From contig PKTA01000059.1 of NCBI GenBank assembly GCA_002869365.1, positions 1 to 37,436 on the forward strand: DNA of 37,436 nucleotides, given 5' to 3'. Origin of the DNA: Marinilabiliales bacterium. Lineage in GTDB: Bacteria; Bacteroidota; Bacteroidia; Bacteroidales; F082. Positions within the stretch are counted from its first letter, which is position 1; each line of letters starts with the position of its first letter. Under the pieces are notes generated by a model. The model made no database searches, was not told the DNA's origin, and worked only from the letters and a program-made list of their open reading frames with translations. Position numbers and translations under genes: made by a program. This document shows, in pieces, positions 16,471-25,522 of this stretch.

Positions 16471-17020
16471 TGTCTTCGTGGTGACCTTTGTCTTTATCAT
16501 GATTTTCGTAATGGAAATTGCCAAGGTTTTTCATGCCATTCATTTTCATACCATTTGCAATTTTACTAACATTCTTCAAATCAATTTCGCCATAAAGGCT
16601 CAAAAGTACAAATTCATTCTTTCCACCAACTACCATAATCATTTCACTTACGATACCATTTTTTTCGATAATGGAAAATTTAACGTTCTCATCCCCATCT
16701 TTAACCGACATAAGTTCTTCATATCCTCCTTTGTCGATTTCAGCAGCTACTTTTTTATACATTCCCATGGGATTTTCAATGCTGTCTCCAACAATTATTT
16801 TTAATCCTTCGAGTTTGCTAATAGCTTGCATAAACTCAGTTTCTTCCTCTGTATCTCCTTCGAAATTAGCAAATAAAGAGAACATTTTCTGATTTATAGT
16901 TACCTTGGTAAACTGATCATTATCGGCATATTTTTCAAAATATTTGTTGATAATGGAGTTTTGAGCCATCATTGTCATGGATATGGCCAATCCTGCTAAA
17001 ATTAATGTCAATCGTTTCAT
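16463..17020 (-). CDS. DUF4252 domain-containing exported protein with His/Asp-rich tail (first copy)
   Basis: The protein has 185 residues from the ATG at 17020, preferred over a TTG at 17029. Residues 1-20 are a signal peptide (MKRLTLILAG..., ending MMAQ). The mature part has the DUF4252 pattern, with QFTKVTINQKMFSLF, a LEGLKIIVGDS strand, YEELMSVKDGDE and a GEIDLKNVSKI segment. The last 18 residues (168-185) are rich in His, Asp and Glu (four His, six acidic), which could bind a metal or simply be a soluble tail. It lies 12 bases after the anti-sigma-like gene and overlaps the next DUF4252 gene by eight bases. The ECF sigma, membrane protein and DUF4252 order is recurrent in Bacteroidota. 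Confidence 0.8.
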   Translation of the reverse strand: MKRLTLILAGLAISMTMMAQNSIINKYFEKYADNDQFTKVTINQKMFSLFANFEGDTEEETEFMQAISKLEGLKIIVGDSIENPMGMYKKVAAEIDKGGYEELMSVKDGDENVKFSIIEKNGIVSEMIMVVGGKNEFVLLSLYGEIDLKNVSKIANGMKMNGMKNLGNFHYENHDKDKGHHEDND

Positions 17021-17032
17021 TTTATTCAATTT

Positions 17033-17458
17033 TTACTTATTAATACTGTTTTTTACTTCATTTATTTTTTCTATTCTTGATGAATAGGCTTTTCCTTTAT
17101 TTAGTTCGCTACTTACTAACCTCAAGGCTTGCAGACTAACTTCATAGGCCTGTTGAGGATTTGTAATTTCATAAGGATCGGGCTTTTCATAATTATTGTA
17201 CCCTATGGCAAAAGCAATCATAATTACAATAGTAGCCGCTATGGAAGAAACTCTCCATATGAATGCATTCCTGTTTTTAGGATAGGTAAACTCAATTTTA
17301 CCTTGCTCCTGTTTTCTTTCTTCCAACTCCTTGAAAAATATTTTTTCGGGGCTCTCTTCCTTCTGTTTATTAAGAAGGACTTTTAAATCTTTCTCTTCTT
17401 CAACAGAAGTTTCACCTCTCCAATATTTTTCTCTCAGTTTATTAATTTGCGATTCCAT
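17033..17458 (-). CDS. Anti-sigma-factor-like single-pass membrane protein
   Basis: The protein has 141 residues. Residues 1-65 are charged and helical (MESQINKLREKYWRGETSVEEE resembles zinc-less anti-sigma N-termini). One membrane helix spans about 72-90 (VSSIAATIVIMIAFAIGY), followed by a periplasmic tail of about 50 residues with the pattern NPQQAYEVSLQALRLVSSELN. The start overlaps the ECF sigma gene end by 17 bases. Position and topology support an anti-sigma role: the N-terminus would hold the sigma factor in the cytoplasm. There is no detectable HxxxCxxC zinc motif. Assignment rests on context more than on a known domain. Confidence 0.65.
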   Translation of the reverse strand: MESQINKLREKYWRGETSVEEEKDLKVLLNKQKEESPEKIFFKELEERKQEQGKIEFTYPKNRNAFIWRVSSIAATIVIMIAFAIGYNNYEKPDPYEITNPQQAYEVSLQALRLVSSELNKGKAYSSRIEKINEVKNSINK

Positions 17459-17951
17459 ATCCTTCTATTTTTTGAAATGATGATTTAATTTTCTGTCGTG
17501 TACGATGAACACTTACTTTAACATCCGATAAACTCAATGACATTATCTCTGCTATTTCCTGATATGTCATTTCTTCAACTTCGCGCAGATGAAAAATTTC
17601 ACGGTTTTTTTGAGAAAGTGAATCCATTATTTTATCGAGCCATAATTTGCTGTCTTTTAAAATAGATTCAAAGTCTGTCTCCTCCGTATTCGAAACATTT
17701 ACTAAAGCCTCATCACCTATTGTATACCTATTTGTTTTAACCCAGTCGTAGCATTGATTTCGGGTTATTCGCATAGCCCACGAATCGTAACTCTTTATTT
17801 TTGGAAGAATTTTTCTCTTCTCCCATATCTTCAATAAACAATCCTGAACAACATCATTTGCCAAATCGCTGTCTTTCAATATTGAAAATGCATAACGATA
17901 CATCTTTTGTGTGACTGGCATTATTTTATGTTCAAAGATTTTTTTCGACAT
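17442..17951 (-). CDS. RNA polymerase sigma factor, ECF (sigma-70) family
   Basis: The protein has 169 residues. Sigma region 2 lies at about 12-74 (YAFSILKDSDLANDVVQDCLLKIW, then SWAMRITRNQCYDW). Region 4 lies at about 108-158, with HLREVEEMTYQEIAEIMSLS and SVHRTRQKIK as the HTH. The length is usual for ECF factors. It directs RNA polymerase to a small regulon and is probably restrained by the membrane protein encoded immediately downstream. The unit continues through two DUF4252 genes and an ABC transporter with overlaps or a 12-base gap, suggesting one regulated transcript, perhaps autoregulated. Confidence 0.93.
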   Translation of the reverse strand: MSKKIFEHKIMPVTQKMYRYAFSILKDSDLANDVVQDCLLKIWEKRKILPKIKSYDSWAMRITRNQCYDWVKTNRYTIGDEALVNVSNTEETDFESILKDSKLWLDKIMDSLSQKNREIFHLREVEEMTYQEIAEIMSLSLSDVKVSVHRTRQKIKSSFQKIEGYGIAN

Positions 17952-17992
17952 TTTTATTTCTACATTTCAAATAGGAGACGACAGTTGTTGCT

Positions 17993-18000
17993 CAAAGTTA
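17993..18000 (-). promoter_or_regulatory. Candidate -7 box TAACTTTG for the ECF sigma operon
   Basis: The minus strand reads TAACTTTG, matching TAnnTTTG, with 41 bases to the ATG at 17951. This is the housekeeping-type box. A separate autoregulatory ECF promoter could not be picked out by eye. Confidence 0.35.
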
Positions 18001-18127
18001 CAAAAGTGGTTGAATTTTAGGTTAAAAATTCCTTAAGTTGTGAATGATGAGTTTTGAGTTAAAGTGATAACTAATAATTAATTGATAAGGATTCAAATTA
18101 TTAATTTTTTCTATTCACCATAATAAT

Positions 18128-18154
18128 CGATAACTAATTACTAATGACCAATAA
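18128..18154. repeat. Degenerate intergenic repeat (ACTAATGAC/ATGACCA words), copy 2
   Basis: This stretch just downstream of truB contains ACTAATGAC (18140-18148) and ATGACCA (18144-18150), the inverted counterpart of words at 14056-14070. The rest of the 203-base gap 17952-18154 is AT-rich and, apart from the -7 box at 17993, holds no other recognisable element. Confidence 0.3.
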
Positions 18155-18859
18155 CTAGGCGTCTTGTTCCAAAACCGTCTTTTTAAAATCCTCTAGGCTA
18201 TAGGCATTATTTACATTAAAATCACCTATCTGAGTTCTTCTTAACTCAGTTAGAAATGCTCCTTTTCCGAGTTCTTCTCCAAAATCTCTTACCAAACTTC
18301 TTATGTAAGTCCCCTTAGAACAACTAATTGCAAAATCAATATTGGGTAAATTAATATTCAGAATATTAAAATAATTTATTCTAACATCCCTTGATTTCAA
18401 TACAACATCTTCATTGTTTCTGGCATATGTAAAAGCCCTTTTGCCTTCAATTTTTATGGCAGAATATTGTGGTGGAATTTGCTTTATTTCACCTTCAAAT
18501 TTTTTGGCTGCTTGATTAAAACTTTCAATATCAACATCTGAAATGTCAAATTCCTTGTCAATTTCAGTCTCTTTGTCGAAGGAAGGAGTAGTTGCTCCAA
18601 AATGCATGGAACCCACATAAACTTTGTCCATACCCTGATACTCATCAATTTTTTTGGTAAACCTGCCTGTACAAATTATTAATAATCCAGTGGCAAGAGG
18701 GTCTAAAGTGCCGGCATGGCCTACTTTTAATTTTTTCCATCCATAAATCTTTCGTAAAAAACCCCGAATATGATTTACCACATCGAAAGAAGTCCATTCA
18801 TATGGCTTGTCGATAAGCAGCATTTCGCCTTGCTCAAAATCAAGATTTCTTCGTAACAT
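18155..18859 (-). CDS. truB: tRNA pseudouridine(55) synthase TruB
   Basis: The protein has 234 residues from the ATG at 18859. The longer frame would overlap the end of uppP and add a Trp/Tyr-rich nonsense N-terminus. It isomerises U55 of the tRNA T-loop to pseudouridine. The catalytic motif GHAGTLDPLATG is at 47-58 with Asp53, and KPYEWTSFDVV (18-28) is the conserved N-terminal motif. It is shorter than E. coli TruB and lacks an obvious C-terminal PUA domain, as in other Bacteroidota. Two bases separate it from uppP. It is the last gene of the ftsX-DUF3098-uppP-truB cluster in this window. Confidence 0.95.
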   Translation of the reverse strand: MLRRNLDFEQGEMLLIDKPYEWTSFDVVNHIRGFLRKIYGWKKLKVGHAGTLDPLATGLLIICTGRFTKKIDEYQGMDKVYVGSMHFGATTPSFDKETEIDKEFDISDVDIESFNQAAKKFEGEIKQIPPQYSAIKIEGKRAFTYARNNEDVVLKSRDVRINYFNILNINLPNIDFAISCSKGTYIRSLVRDFGEELGKGAFLTELRRTQIGDFNVNNAYSLEDFKKTVLEQDA

Positions 18860-18861
18860 TA

Positions 18862-19656
18862 TTAGATTAAAAAAGTATAAATAATAGCTATTGTTCCAAC
18901 AATAAAACAATATCCAGCAAACCAACTAAGTTTTGCTTTCTTAACTAATGAAATCATCCATGTACATGCTAGAATACCGGTTAGCAAAGCAGAAATAAAT
19001 CCAGTACTAAGTGGGATTAATAAGTCGGGGGTATAGTGTATTTCTCCTGACATTAAATCTTTTGCCATTGCTCCCAATATTAATGGAACAACCATTAAAA
19101 ATGAAAACCTTGCTGCTTTTGATCTATCGATGCCAAGAATAACACTTGTAGAAATTGTAGCTCCTGATCGAGAAATACCTGGTATTATGGCTATTGCTTG
19201 TGAAATGCCGATAATAACGGAATGCCAATATCCAACACTTTTATTGGTCGTTTTTGCACGATCTGCTAACAACAATAATACTGCCGTAACTATAAGCATT
19301 GAGCCAACTAATAATAATCTACCCCCAAACAGCGACTCTATTTCATCGTTGAAGAAAACGCCAATAACTCCTGCAGGAATCATAGAAATGATTATTTTTA
19401 AGGAAAATTTTGTTTGCTCATTCCATTTGAATTGAAACAAGCCAATAAAGATTTCTAATAAATCTTTTCTAAAAACCACAATGGTGCTAAGAGCAGTTGC
19501 AGCATGCAAAACCACTGTCATAAGAAGGCTTTCTTCAGGTAAACTTGTGTCACCAAGGATGTATTTAGCTATTTCTAGATGTCCACTACTACTAACTGGA
19601 AGGAATTCGGTAAGACCCTGAATTATTCCTAAAATTATTGCTTCTAACCAATCCAT
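18862..19656 (-). CDS. uppP: Undecaprenyl-diphosphatase UppP (BacA)
   Basis: The protein has 264 residues and about seven or eight membrane helices. It dephosphorylates undecaprenyl pyrophosphate so the lipid carrier can be reused in peptidoglycan and polysaccharide synthesis. Both family motifs are intact: QGLTEFLPVSSSGH (13-26) with Glu17, and PGISRSGAT (159-167) with the catalytic-site Arg. It sits two bases after the DUF3098 gene and two bases before truB. Confidence 0.96.
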   Translation of the reverse strand: MDWLEAIILGIIQGLTEFLPVSSSGHLEIAKYILGDTSLPEESLLMTVVLHAATALSTIVVFRKDLLEIFIGLFQFKWNEQTKFSLKIIISMIPAGVIGVFFNDEIESLFGGRLLLVGSMLIVTAVLLLLADRAKTTNKSVGYWHSVIIGISQAIAIIPGISRSGATISTSVILGIDRSKAARFSFLMVVPLILGAMAKDLMSGEIHYTPDLLIPLSTGFISALLTGILACTWMISLVKKAKLSWFAGYCFIVGTIAIIYTFLI

Positions 19657-19658
19657 AA

Positions 19659-19904
19659 TTATTTAGGGCGTTTCATAATTGCAAAAAACTCAACTACAAA
19701 ACCGGCAATAATCAATAAAGGAGAAAGTACTAATCTTTGAAAATTAAATAGTGAATAACTGAATACATCAGGATCATCGCTGCCCCCTCCTGCCATTAGC
19801 AGAAAGCCGACCATAAGTAGAATTAATCCCAATATCAGATATTTATAGTTTTCACGACCAAAAACAAATTCCTTCTTGTTTTCCAAATCTTTTGTATTTG
19901 CCAT
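19659..19904 (-). CDS. DUF3098 family small membrane protein
   Basis: The protein has 81 residues with two membrane helices (about 24-43, YLILGLILLMVGFLLMAGG, and 57-75). A short charged N-terminus precedes them, and a GGSDDPDVFSYSLF loop with the family's typical Asp-rich turn lies between. The family is found mainly in Bacteroidota next to ftsX and uppP, exactly as here. No biochemical function is established, and a role with FtsX or envelope growth is inferred from context. Confidence 0.9.
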   Translation of the reverse strand: MANTKDLENKKEFVFGRENYKYLILGLILLMVGFLLMAGGGSDDPDVFSYSLFNFQRLVLSPLLIIAGFVVEFFAIMKRPK

Positions 19905-19988
19905 TAATTATTAATTTTTGTCAAAAATAAATGAAAATCCTTAATAGGACTTTTTATTATGGATTTTAATTAACATATCTTATGATTA

Positions 19989-20873
19989 TTAGGCATATAA
20001 TTTATCAGAATCCATTCTTAAATACTTGCTAACTGCTGTAGCTGTTGATAATCCCGTAAGTATTAAACCACAAATAAGAATGGCTACAAACAGATAAATT
20101 AATGTTAAATTGTCGGAAATTAGCCTCAATTCCGGTATATTTTGCCTTAAAACTTCTATTATCCCTAATAATAATAAAATTGCCAATGCAGCACTTATGG
20201 AACCCTGCAAAATACCTTTTATCACAAAAGGCTTTCTTATAAATGCTTCGGTAGCACCAACCAATTGCATACTTCTTATGGTAAATCTCTTGGAATAAAC
20301 CGATAAACGAATTGTATTATTTATTAACGCAATAGCAATTATCAATAATAATATGCTAAAAGCCAGCATTACCAATCCTATTTTTCTAAGGTTTTTGTTT
20401 ATAATATTAACCATGGATTTCTGATAATAAACTTCCTTAACATTATCATCCTCCATGATGTATTGTTCTATAACAGCCAAACTATCATTATTTGCCCAAT
20501 TGGCATTTAATCTTATATCAATAGAAGGTAAAAGTGGATTGTCATCTTCACTCATAAAGTCCACAAAATCATCACCTAAAATCTTTTTTAATCGTTTTGA
20601 TGCCTCCTCGCTGGTAATATATTCGGTAGTTTTAACGAAATTCTTAGTGTCCAGATGCTTTTGTAGTTTAATAATGTCTGCTTCTTTTACATCAGTTTTC
20701 ATAACAATTTCGAAACCAATATTCTCTTTAATATAATTAGATAGATTATTGGCATACAGCATAATAAGTCCTAAAAAGCCAAGTGTAAATAATACCAAAC
20801 TAACACTTATTACGGAAGTAAAATATGCTCCGTTAACACGCCTTTTTTGTGTATTGGTTTTCGATTTATTCAT
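19989..20873 (-). CDS. ftsX: Cell division protein FtsX (permease-like)
   Basis: The protein has 294 residues with the FtsX topology: a short cytoplasmic N-terminus (KRRVNGAYFTSVISVSLVLF), TM1 at about 20-45, a periplasmic domain at about 46-165, then three more helices (about 170-195, 218-240 and 262-285). With the ATPase FtsE it regulates peptidoglycan hydrolases during division. FtsE is not in this window, and in Bacteroidota the two genes are often separate. It heads the ftsX-DUF3098-uppP-truB unit and is divergent from the dipeptidase gene across a 76-base intergenic region. Confidence 0.93.
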   Translation of the reverse strand: MNKSKTNTQKRRVNGAYFTSVISVSLVLFTLGFLGLIMLYANNLSNYIKENIGFEIVMKTDVKEADIIKLQKHLDTKNFVKTTEYITSEEASKRLKKILGDDFVDFMSEDDNPLLPSIDIRLNANWANNDSLAVIEQYIMEDDNVKEVYYQKSMVNIINKNLRKIGLVMLAFSILLLIIAIALINNTIRLSVYSKRFTIRSMQLVGATEAFIRKPFVIKGILQGSISAALAILLLLGIIEVLRQNIPELRLISDNLTLIYLFVAILICGLILTGLSTATAVSKYLRMDSDKLYA

Positions 20874-20949
20874 ATATTGCTAAATTATAAAATTCCTAAA
20901 CATCAATTCAACAAATGATTATTTTCGCAGCAAGTTTAAATTTTATAAA

Positions 20950-21663
20950 ATGCGACAATTAATAACAGGGTTTTTTGTGATGGTTTTGGGCATTGCTATG
21001 TCTCAAAACACAAAAGTCTATAATAAGAACCTTGAGGTAATTAGTAGTATTGATGAGTATCAAAAAATGATAGATGAAAATCCAAATTTTGAATTGGTGG
21101 ATCTTGAGGATTTTGTTCCCGGTATTAAACTGGATATTCGATATGCAACAGAAAATAATTTCACAGAACAAAAGGTATATGAAAGTGCCAAAGCTTATGC
21201 AAGATGGCCTGTTGCCAAAGCTTTGTTGATAATACAACAGGAACTATCCAGAAGAAATATGGGTTTAAAAATATTTGATGCCTACAGGCCTTATGCAGCA
21301 ACAGTATTATTTTATGAAATTTATAAAGATACTACTTATGTTGCTTCTCCATGGTCGGGTTCACGACATAACAGGGGTGCTGCAGTAGATTTGAGCATAG
21401 TTGATTTAGATACAGGAGAAGAAATTCAAATGCCCACCGGCTATGACGATTTTACAGAAGTTGCGCACCCTGATTATATGAATCTGCCTGATAATGTTTT
21501 GGGAAATCGTAATTTTCTTATAACTACTATGCAAAAGCATGGCTTTAAGGTATATCCATACGAATGGTGGCATTTCGATTTTGTGGGCTGGCAGGAGTTT
21601 CCTTTAATGGACCTTTCTTTTGAGCAATTGGAAAAACAAAAAAACACTGATAAACAGAATTAA
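20950..21663 (+). CDS. D-alanyl-D-alanine dipeptidase, M15D (VanX-like)
   Basis: The protein has 237 residues and a short N-terminal signal-like segment (1-18). The zinc ligands and catalytic residues match Van[13 protein letters not shown] gives His140 and Asp147, and EWWHFDF gives Glu205 and His208. The spacing between them (7, 58 and 3 residues) is the same as in VanX. FDAYRP (109-114) is the conserved loop. Such chromosomal enzymes hydrolyse D-Ala-D-Ala, usually for peptidoglycan recycling rather than vancomycin resistance. The van regulatory and ligase genes are absent here. TATTTTCG at 20920-20927 is one base off the -7 consensus. leuS follows after 22 bases. Confidence 0.9.
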   Translation: MRQLITGFFVMVLGIAMSQNTKVYNKNLEVISSIDEYQKMIDENPNFELVDLEDFVPGIKLDIRYATENNFTEQKVYESAKAYARWPVAKALLIIQQELSRRNMGLKIFDAYRPYAATVLFYEIYKDTTYVASPWSGSRHNRGAAVDLSIVDLDTGEEIQMPTGYDDFTEVAHPDYMNLPDNVLGNRNFLITTMQKHGFKVYPYEWWHFDFVGWQEFPLMDLSFEQLEKQKNTDKQN

Positions 21664-21685
21664 AAATATAAAAGATAATTTAGTA

Positions 21686-24472
21686 ATGGGATACGATTTC
21701 GGAAGAATAGAAAATAAATGGCAGAAATATTGGGCTGAAAATAAAGTCTTTAAGGCCGAAATAGATAAAGATAAACCAAAATATTATGTTTTAGACATGT
21801 TCCCTTACCCCTCGGGCGCAGGACTACATGTTGGTCACCCACTAGGATATATTGCATCGGATATTTATTCAAGATATAAAAGACATAAAGGTTTTAATGT
21901 TCTTCACCCTATGGGGTATGATGCCTATGGTCTTCCGGCCGAACAATATGCCATACAAACCGGAACACATCCCGAAGAAACAACTGAAAAAAATATAAAA
22001 AGATACCGCCAGCAACTGGATCAGATTGGATTTTCATTCGACTGGGACAGGGAAGTAAGAACCAGCGATCCCAATTATTATAAATGGACACAATGGACAT
22101 TCATTCAACTGTTTAACTCTTGGTATAATGTTGACAAAAACAAGGCTGAAAACATTCAAACTCTCTTAAAGGAATTTGAAAACAAAGGCAGTAAAGGTAT
22201 AAATGCAGCATGCAGTGAGCATGATGAATTCACCGCAGAACAATGGAATGCTTTTACAGAATTAGAGCAACAGAATGTTCTCATGGATTATCGCCTTGCC
22301 TATTTAAAGGATACTGTTGTGAATTGGTGTCCGGCATTAGGAACAGTTTTAGCAAATGATGAAGTAAAAGACGGACTTTCTGAAAGAGGAGGTCATCCTG
22401 TAGAGCGCAAACTTATGAAACAATGGTTGCTCAGGATTACCGCTTATTCTCAACGTTTGTTGGATGGCTTGGATGAAATAGAATGGACAGAAGCCCTAAA
22501 AGAATCGCAGCGAAACTGGATAGGCCGTAGCGAAGGTGCATCCATCGATTTTAAAATTAAAAATCTGGATGAGAAACTGGAGGTTTTTACAACCCGCCCA
22601 GATACAATTTTCGGGGCCACATTTATGGTTGTTGCTCCTGAGCACGAACTTCTGGAACAACTTATTACTTCTGATCAAAAAAAGGAAGTTGAAGAGTATG
22701 TAGCCTGGGCTAAAAACCGTTCGGAACGTGAGAGAATGACTGAAGTAAAAAAAGTAACCGGTGTATTTACTGGCTCTTATGCGGTAAATCTGGTTAGCGG
22801 AGAAGACATTCCAATCTGGACAGCCGACTATGTGCTTGCTGGTTATGGAACCGGTGCAATTATGGCTGTTCCCGGTCACGATAGCAGAGACTTTGCCTTT
22901 GCACGATATTTTAAATTACCAATAATTCAGGTAGTTGTTGCCAAAGGAGAAGAGGCAGGCAACGTTGATGTTTGGGATGATTCATACGATGCCAAAGATG
23001 GCCTAATGATAAATTCCGGTTTTATAAATGGAATGGAAGTTAAAGAGGCCATAAGCAAAGTAATAAACGATGTTGAAGAAAAAGGCATTGGTTATGGAAC
23101 AATAAATTACCGCTTGCGCGATGCTATTTTCAGTCGCCAGAGATATTGGGGTGAACCATTCCCTATTTATTATAAAGACGGAATGCCTTATGCTCTGGAT
23201 GAATCGGAATTGCCATTAAAACTGCCTGCAGTAGATAAATATTTACCCACCGAAGATGGAAAACCACCTTTGGCCAGAGCAGAAAACTGGACTACCAAAG
23301 ACGGATACCCACTGGAAACCAACACTATGCCAGGTTTTGCCGGTTCAAGTGCATATTATTTGAGATATATGGATCCTCATAATGACGAGGAATATTTTTC
23401 GAAAGAAGCCAATGAATACTGGAAAGATGTGGATCTTTACATTGGTGGTGATGAACATGCTGCGGGACACCTCATTTATTCAAGATTCTGGAATAAATTT
23501 TTGTTTGACCTCGGTATGGTATGCGAAGAGGAACCTTTTAAAAAACTAATAAATCAGGGAAAAATTCAGGGCCGTTCTAATTTCGTATATCGTATTACGG
23601 GAACAAATAAATTTGTATCTCATTCGCTAAGAAAGGATTACGATACACAGGCTTTACATGTTGACATAAATTTGGTTAGCAACGATATACTTGATGTTGA
23701 TGCTTTTAGAGCCTGGCTTCCTGAATATAAAAATGCTGAATTTATTTTAGAGGATGGAAAATATGTTTGCGGTTATGAGGTTGAGAAAATGTCGAAATCA
23801 AAACATAATGTTCAAAATCCTGATAACCTGATTGAAAAATATGGTGCCGATACTTTAAGGGTTTATGAAATGTTCCTGGGACCATTGGAGCAGGATAAGC
23901 CTTGGGATACAAATGGTATTGAAGGTGTATTTCGTTTCTTACGTAAATTCTGGAGACTATTTTTCGATGATGAGGATAATTTCCTTGTTAACGACGACGA
24001 GCCTAGTGATGATGAACTAAAAACACTTCATAAAACCATAAAAAAACTGGATTCAGATATTTTGCGTTTTTCATTTAATACAGGAGTTAGTGCTTATATG
24101 ATTTGTGTTAACGAACTCAGCGATTTAAAATGCCATAAGCGCAGTATACTTGAACCTTTAACTATACTTTTAAGTCCTTATGCACCACATATTTGCGAGG
24201 AGATATGGGAGAAACTCGGCCATAATGAAAGTATTAGCACCGCTGCTTTTCCTATTCACAATGAAGAATATTTGAGCGAAAACTCTTTCGAATATCCGAT
24301 ATCCTTCAATGGTAAAATGAGATTTAAAATTAAACTACCTGTAGATATGCCCAAGGCAGATATCGAGAAGGCCGTTATAGAAGCCGAAGATGCTCAAAAG
24401 TGGCTGGAAGGAAAAACAATTAGAAAAATTATTGTGGTTCCAAACAGAATAGTTAACCTTGTTGTTGGTTAA
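21686..24472 (+). CDS. leuS: Leucyl-tRNA synthetase
   Basis: The protein has 928 residues from the ATG at 21686. The longer frame overlaps the dipeptidase gene and adds a lysine/asparagine-rich extension. It charges tRNA(Leu) with leucine. The class I signatures are present: [11 protein letters not shown] (41-51, HIGH-type) and KMSKS (701-705). The CP1 editing domain shows [12 protein letters not shown] near 302 and [17 protein letters not shown] near 387. It is longer than the roughly 860-residue E. coli enzyme, mainly through an insertion of about 60 residues near 145-210 ([12 protein letters not shown]...), as in other Bacteroidota enzymes. The C-terminal tRNA-binding domain is complete. 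Confidence 0.97.
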   Translation: MGYDFGRIENKWQKYWAENKVFKAEIDKDKPKYYVLDMFPYPSGAGLHVGHPLGYIASDIYSRYKRHKGFNVLHPMGYDAYGLPAEQYAIQTGTHPEETTEKNIKRYRQQLDQIGFSFDWDREVRTSDPNYYKWTQWTFIQLFNSWYNVDKNKAENIQTLLKEFENKGSKGINAACSEHDEFTAEQWNAFTELEQQNVLMDYRLAYLKDTVVNWCPALGTVLANDEVKDGLSERGGHPVERKLMKQWLLRITAYSQRLLDGLDEIEWTEALKESQRNWIGRSEGASIDFKIKNLDEKLEVFTTRPDTIFGATFMVVAPEHELLEQLITSDQKKEVEEYVAWAKNRSERERMTEVKKVTGVFTGSYAVNLVSGEDIPIWTADYVLAGYGTGAIMAVPGHDSRDFAFARYFKLPIIQVVVAKGEEAGNVDVWDDSYDAKDGLMINSGFINGMEVKEAISKVINDVEEKGIGYGTINYRLRDAIFSRQRYWGEPFPIYYKDGMPYALDESELPLKLPAVDKYLPTEDGKPPLARAENWTTKDGYPLETNTMPGFAGSSAYYLRYMDPHNDEEYFSKEANEYWKDVDLYIGGDEHAAGHLIYSRFWNKFLFDLGMVCEEEPFKKLINQGKIQGRSNFVYRITGTNKFVSHSLRKDYDTQALHVDINLVSNDILDVDAFRAWLPEYKNAEFILEDGKYVCGYEVEKMSKSKHNVQNPDNLIEKYGADTLRVYEMFLGPLEQDKPWDTNGIEGVFRFLRKFWRLFFDDEDNFLVNDDEPSDDELKTLHKTIKKLDSDILRFSFNTGVSAYMICVNELSDLKCHKRSILEPLTILLSPYAPHICEEIWEKLGHNESISTAAFPIHNEEYLSENSFEYPISFNGKMRFKIKLPVDMPKADIEKAVIEAEDAQKWLEGKTIRKIIVVPNRIVNLVVG

Positions 24473-24505
24473 TTTATTTTAACGCCATACAAGCAATTGT
24501 TTAGT

Positions 24506-24513
24506 TATTTTTG
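24506..24513 (+). promoter_or_regulatory. Candidate -7 box TATTTTTG for the DUF3108 gene
   Basis: TATTTTTG matches TAnnTTTG and ends seven bases before the ATG at 24521, so transcription from it would begin at or next to the start codon. No -33 TTG is seen. A read-through contribution from leuS, 48 bases upstream, is possible. Confidence 0.35.
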
Positions 24514-24520
24514 TCTCAAT

Positions 24521-25327
24521 ATGATTAAAAACACCATTATATTTCTGTTTGTATTTGGAATACTTCAAATATCACATGCCCAGGAAAGCATTGAAAATAA
24601 TGCGTTTAAGGCTGGAGAAGAGTTAAAATACAGGGTGTTTTATAGTTCTTCTTTGGGAAATTTGACTGCCGGAGAAGCCATATTAAAAGTAGAAGAATGG
24701 AAGGAAAGTAATTCTGCAGATAACAAATCCTTCTTTCACATTACAGGAATTGGAAATTCAAAAGGCTTTTTCGATTGGTTTTATAAAGTTCGTGATCGTT
24801 TTGAAACTCATATCGATCAGGAAACATTATTACCATATATGTTTGTCAGAAGGACAAGAGAAGGTAAATACAAATACGATGATGATGTTTTCTTCGACAG
24901 AGAAAATCTACTCGCCAAAAGCCGGAGAGAAATAAAACCAATCCCAAAGGATGTACATGATATCATCTCAGCGCTTTATTATTTAAGAGCCTTAAGTTTG
25001 GATAACTTTGAGCAAGACAGCACTTATCGCTTAAGTTTTTACCTCGACGATTCTTTATATCACACTACTATTAAGTATATAAGTAAAGGTAAAATGAAAA
25101 CCACTTGGGGATGGATTGATTGTTTAAAATTTTCCCCTAAAGTTGCTACAGGAGAGGTTTTTTCAGATGAATATCCAATGGCAGTTTGGGTTACCGATGA
25201 TGATAACCATCTGCCAATTATGGCTGAATCCAAAGTTGTTGTAGGATCAATTAGAATGGAATTAATTGAATATTCCGGACTTAAAAACAAACCGGCCTTT
25301 TTTAGGGAGAAGAACAAACAGGAATGA
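24521..25327 (+). CDS. DUF3108 domain-containing exported protein
   Basis: The protein has 268 residues from the ATG at 24521, chosen over a TTG at 24497 because it directly precedes the signal peptide (MIKNTIIFLFVFGILQIS, ending HAQE). The mature part is beta-rich, with the DUF3108 pattern FKAGEELKYRVFY, a repeated strand pattern through FHITGIG and RFETHIDQETLLPY, and a C-terminal region with LPIMAESKVVVGSI. The family is found in the periplasm or at the outer membrane of Gram-negative bacteria and has no confirmed function. The 195-base gap that follows (25328-25522) holds only AT-rich sequence and a near-consensus CATCTTTG box at 25491-25498. Confidence 0.88.
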   Translation: MIKNTIIFLFVFGILQISHAQESIENNAFKAGEELKYRVFYSSSLGNLTAGEAILKVEEWKESNSADNKSFFHITGIGNSKGFFDWFYKVRDRFETHIDQETLLPYMFVRRTREGKYKYDDDVFFDRENLLAKSRREIKPIPKDVHDIISALYYLRALSLDNFEQDSTYRLSFYLDDSLYHTTIKYISKGKMKTTWGWIDCLKFSPKVATGEVFSDEYPMAVWVTDDDNHLPIMAESKVVVGSIRMELIEYSGLKNKPAFFREKNKQE

Positions 25328-25522
25328 GTTAAAAACTTCCATGTTTACATTTATGCACTTATAGATGTGAAATATATCAATGCTTGAATAATTAAACAGA
25401 CTTATTATAGGAATTTGATATGTTGCTGTTATTCAATCATGTACAAACATATGGGTTATTAAAAAACCTTAAACTAAAAGTAGCGGCATCATCTTTGTTT
25501 AATTGAAAAAAAAAATTCTTCT

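Noticed and set aside
16478-16804. 108-codon plus-strand frame with hydrophobic content
   Set aside because: It is antisense to the first DUF4252 gene, whose codon pattern and family match are convincing.
20950-21663. Vancomycin resistance locus
   Set aside because: Only the dipeptidase is present. VanH, VanA/B ligase and VanRS genes are missing, and chromosomal M15D enzymes are common.
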